A stretch of 64,000 nt of DNA, from contig JAHIRD010000112.1 of assembly GCA_018818835.1 (NCBI GenBank), forward strand, positions 1-64,000. The letters are read 5' to 3'. Source of the DNA: Pseudomonadota bacterium. Its GTDB lineage: Bacteria > Desulfobacterota > Desulfobacteria > Desulfobacterales > Desulfolunaceae. The stretch's first letter is position 1. Every line of letters starts with the position of its first letter. Below, piece by piece: positions 63,962-64,000 of this stretch. The position numbers were made by a program, and so were the translations under genes. The notes under the pieces were generated by a model. The model did not search any database, had not been told where the DNA came from, and saw nothing but the letters and a program-made list of their open reading frames with translations.

Positions 63962-64000
63962 TTCGATGCACGGCAAAAGCACTTTGTTTCTGGATGTTCA
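63958..64000 (+). CDS. Start of a further gene in the Exb-type operon, cut by window edge
   Basis: An ATG at 63958 overlaps the preceding TGA (ATGA). The 14 visible residues (MIRCTAKALCFWMF) are basic then hydrophobic, suggesting a signal peptide or membrane helix. Nothing further can be said. Confidence 0.4.
   Translation, partial: MIRCTAKALCFWMF

Overview
This window looks like chromosome from a Gram-negative bacterium of the Desulfobacterota, most likely Desulfobacterales. The reasons are the unbroken outer-membrane block lysS-lolC/E-lolD-bamA-skp-lpxD-lpxA-lpxI-msbA, a DHH-CBS-poly(A)-polymerase fusion in place of an ordinary tRNA nucleotidyltransferase, many sensor kinases and class III cyclases, and moderate base composition (mid-40s % G+C by eye). 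The assignment is inference. No rRNA, tRNA, CRISPR array, complete insertion sequence or prophage was recognised.

Left part (1-14.4 kb): the 3' end of a spermidine-synthase-like membrane protein, cinA, a small lipoprotein, an SRAP (YedK-type) DNA-crosslink protein, a decayed BaeSR-type two-component system followed by an EF-hand ORF, a secreted Ntn-hydrolase, and a solute-binding-protein/sensor-kinase pair. Then comes a four-gene minus-strand group: a CULT-domain (cereblon-like) protein, umuD, a HAD phosphatase and umuC. A truncated vapC toxin gene abuts the umuC stop codon.

Central-left part (14.4-31 kb, all minus strand): a tightly packed envelope-biogenesis series from lysS through lipoprotein sorting (lolC/E, lolD), outer-membrane protein assembly (bamA, skp) and lipid A synthesis and export (lpxD, lpxA, lpxI, msbA), continuing with overlapping genes for a histidine phosphatase, an alpha/beta hydrolase lipoprotein and ttcA. 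Upstream lie pilC and pilS of a type IV pilus system, without pilR.

Centre (31-45 kb): a radical SAM protein, the DHH/CBS/nucleotidyltransferase fusion, trpS, scpA-scpB, an Rrf2 regulator, a retropepsin-like protease, a CHASE2 adenylate cyclase, a secreted tyrosine phosphatase, and a MerR-acyl-CoA dehydrogenase pair with a clear promoter/operator.

Right part (45-64 kb): a hemerythrin-like protein lacking one iron ligand; an overlapping three-gene unit (cyclase, LysM/deacetylase-like lipoprotein, TPR/LysM lipoprotein); mpl and hemL; a divergent KptA-like protein; a PilZ protein; a three-gene acyl-CoA unit (enoyl-CoA hydratase, ADP-forming acyl-CoA ligase, alpha/beta hydrolase); a CheX-like protein; and, at the right edge, an ExbB/ExbD/TonB-like energy-transduction set followed by a large exported protein of unknown function and the start of a further gene.

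Two dispersed intergenic repeat families run through the window. Family A is about 160-210 bp with three copies, one partial. Family B has inverted ends (GATGGCGTCGTAAAAAGTC type) and four copies, three of which begin within about 10 nt of a stop codon in the same orientation.
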